Notes under the pieces: model-generated
Told to the model about the DNA's origin: nothing
Database searches by the model: none
What the model saw: only the letters and a program-made list of their open reading frames with translations
Assembly: GCF_902813185.1 (NCBI RefSeq)
Contig: NZ_LR778301.1
Span: 3,762,001 to 3,826,000 of the forward strand
Length of the DNA: 64,000 bases
Origin: Denitratisoma oestradiolicum
GTDB lineage: Bacteria > Pseudomonadota > Gammaproteobacteria > Burkholderiales > Rhodocyclaceae
Direction of reading: 5' to 3'
Made by a program: the position numbers and the translations under genes
Part shown: one piece after another, positions 62,708 to 64,000 of the stretch
Layout of the letters: each line of letters begins with the position of its first letter
Position numbering within the stretch: the first letter of the stretch is position 1

Positions 62708-63853
62708 ATGAAGGATGAGGTCGCCATCGTCGGCATCGGCGAGACAGCCTTCGGCAAGGGCTTTACCGAGAGCGAACTGCAACTGGGTTGCACCGCCATC
62801 GGACGAGCCCTTGATGATGCCGGCATCGAGGCCAGCGAAGTGGATGCCCTGGCCTGCTACACCATGGAGGAAACGCCGGAATTCGAGTTCTCCCGCAGCA
62901 TGGGCTTCGGCGACCTCAGTTATTTCAGTCGGGTCAATTTCGGCGGCGGCGCCGGTTGTGCCGCCGTAGGCCAGGCGGCCATGGCCATTGCCGCCGGCCA
63001 GGCCAACGTGGCGGTGGTGTGGCGCGCCCGCAAGCGCAGCGGCAAGGCTTCCCGCTTCTGGGCCCAGACACCGCCCCGGGTATCGACCCACTGGAAATGG
63101 TCCCAGCCCTGGGGCCTGTTGCGGCCGGTGGACGAGGTCGGCTTGCTGACGCGGCGCTATTTCCACGAGTACGGCGCCGACCGGACGACCCTGGGCAGGA
63201 TCGCCGTCACCCTGCGGGAGCATGCCCTGGAAAACCCGAGGGCGATGATGCGGGGCCGGCCCCTGACCCTGGAGGATTACCTGCAGGCCCGCTTGGTCAG
63301 CGATCCACTCTGTCTGTTCGACAATTGCCTGGAGACCGACGGCGCCGTGGCCCTGGTGCTGGCCCGCCGCAACCGGGCACGGGACTGCCGGCGCAAACCC
63401 GTCTATATCCATGCCTGGTCCCAGGGGTTGGCCAGCGGGCAGCAGAACATGCCCAACGTCTTTGTCGCTGATCCGTTCTCGGGAGGCTCGGCCGTGGCGG
63501 CGCGCAATCTCTGGCAGCGCTCCGATATCAGACCCGAGGATGTCGATGTCGCCCAGTTTTATGACGCATTCTCTTCCCTGATTCTGTTTTCCCTGGAGGC
63601 CTACGGCTTCTGCGGTCGCGGCGAGGCGGCGGACTTCGTTTCCTCTAGCGGGATTTCCGTGCGAGGGGGGCGGTTGCCAGTGAATACCGCCGGGGGCAGC
63701 CTGTCGGAAGCCTATGTGCACGGCTTTAATCTGGTTACGGAAGGGGTGCGCCAATTGCGGGGCGAAGCGGTCAATCCGGTGCCTGGCGCTCGCTCCTGCC
63801 TGGTGACTTCGTGCGATGCCACGCCTACCAGCGCCCTGTTGCTGAGGAATTGA
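62708..63853 (+). CDS. thiolase-like protein, SCP-x/Ltp2 type (second copy)
   Basis: A 381-residue thiolase-fold protein. The N-terminus EVAIVGIGETAFGKGFTESELQLGCTAIGRALDDAGI and the C-terminal RLPVNTAGGSLSEAYVHGFN are typical of Ltp2-like aldolases and lipid-transfer proteins. The nucleophile Cys is replaced by Gly (RVNFGGGAGCAAVGQA, Gly80 at the Cys position). It overlaps no gene and ends two bases before a DUF35 gene. The pair repeats the 53.6-55.2 kb arrangement in the opposite order. Confidence 0.9.
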   Translation: MKDEVAIVGIGETAFGKGFTESELQLGCTAIGRALDDAGIEASEVDALACYTMEETPEFEFSRSMGFGDLSYFSRVNFGGGAGCAAVGQAAMAIAAGQANVAVVWRARKRSGKASRFWAQTPPRVSTHWKWSQPWGLLRPVDEVGLLTRRYFHEYGADRTTLGRIAVTLREHALENPRAMMRGRPLTLEDYLQARLVSDPLCLFDNCLETDGAVALVLARRNRARDCRRKPVYIHAWSQGLASGQQNMPNVFVADPFSGGSAVAARNLWQRSDIRPEDVDVAQFYDAFSSLILFSLEAYGFCGRGEAADFVSSSGISVRGGRLPVNTAGGSLSEAYVHGFNLVTEGVRQLRGEAVNPVPGARSCLVTSCDATPTSALLLRN

Positions 63854-63854
63854 G

Positions 63855-64000
63855 ATGAGCACCGGGAATTGGGTTCTGCCGGATACCGACGACCCCGTGG
63901 ATGGGCCCTTCTGGCAGGCTGCACGAGAGAAACGACTGGTAGTCCAGCATTGCGCTGCCTGCGTGGCAAGCTATTACCCGCCTCGAGTCCATTGCCCACG
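63855..64000 (+). CDS. Zn-ribbon OB-fold protein (DUF35), partial at window end
   Basis: The first 48 residues of a DUF35 protein. DGPFWQAAREKRLVVQHCAAC is the N-terminal helix and first Cys pair of the zinc ribbon. The gene runs off the right edge. It is translated right after the second thiolase-like gene and is its likely partner. Confidence 0.85.
   Translation, partial: MSTGNWVLPDTDDPVDGPFWQAAREKRLVVQHCAACVASYYPPRVHCP

Overview
The window is a GC-rich bacterial chromosome segment. Gene families and their order point to a betaproteobacterium, probably in the Rhodocyclales/Sterolibacteriaceae area; that placement is inferred from gene content, because no rRNA is present. Supporting blocks are leuS-(secreted protein)-lptE-holA-proA, rsmB-DUF4390-ntrY-ntrX, TPR-lolB-ispE-tRNA-Gln-prs-rplY-pth-ychF, and two M16 peptidases followed by rsmD-coaD-ferredoxin and divergent from ftsY.

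Layout. 0-7 kb: a ParA-type ATPase, a small exported protein, two tandem alpha/beta hydrolases, uvrD and a FecR-domain protein. 7-15.5 kb: leuS, lptE, holA, proA, ogt, xerD, two tRNA-Lys genes behind a clear sigma70 promoter, and ssb. 15.5-18.5 kb: a methyltransferase, dsbC, a UbiH-type hydroxylase and tRNA-Met. 18.5-21.8 kb: a roughly 3.2 kb island inserted between tRNA-Met and priA. It carries hipB-hipA, a gene remnant and a HEPN-like protein, and both ends carry a copy of the tRNA terminator. 21.8-30.5 kb: priA, hemE, ntrX, ntrY, DUF4390 and rsmB, all on the minus strand. 30.5-33.4 kb: an isolated hypD-hypX hydrogenase-maturation pair. 33.4-46.2 kb: housekeeping genes for nucleotide, isoprenoid, ribosome, lipoprotein, DNA-repair, CoA and secretion functions. 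46.3-50.6 kb: an amidohydrolase and an nsrR-like regulator divergent from a metal/NO-type cluster (DUF59, NnrS-like membrane protein, hemerythrin, DUF2249, FmdE-like). 50.9-52.3 kb: an AEC transporter, a LysR fragment and three direct repeats. 52.3-64 kb: a regulated catabolic cluster.

The catabolic cluster starts with a LuxR-type regulator. It continues with an OB-fold/thiolase pair, a flavin split-barrel protein, an orphan molybdenum-hydroxylase large subunit, a nitronate-monooxygenase-like flavoprotein, a TetR regulator, an acyl-CoA dehydrogenase, an Old-Yellow-Enzyme-type reductase, and a second thiolase/OB-fold pair running off the right edge. Both thiolase-like proteins lack the nucleophilic cysteine and sit beside DUF35 proteins. 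This matches the Ltp2-ChsH2 type of retro-aldolase from sterol side-chain degradation, so breakdown of a steroid- or terpenoid-like CoA ester is the best inference. The substrate itself cannot be read from the sequence.

The most unusual items are a 46-codon in-frame insertion in UvrD made from a two-hairpin repeat found elsewhere in the window; a roughly 180 bp dispersed repeat in two copies; the tRNA-Met-linked toxin island; an NtrX whose AAA+ domain lacks Walker A and GAFTGA motifs; DnaA boxes overlapping the predicted priA promoter; and the three spaced direct repeats ahead of the LuxR gene.
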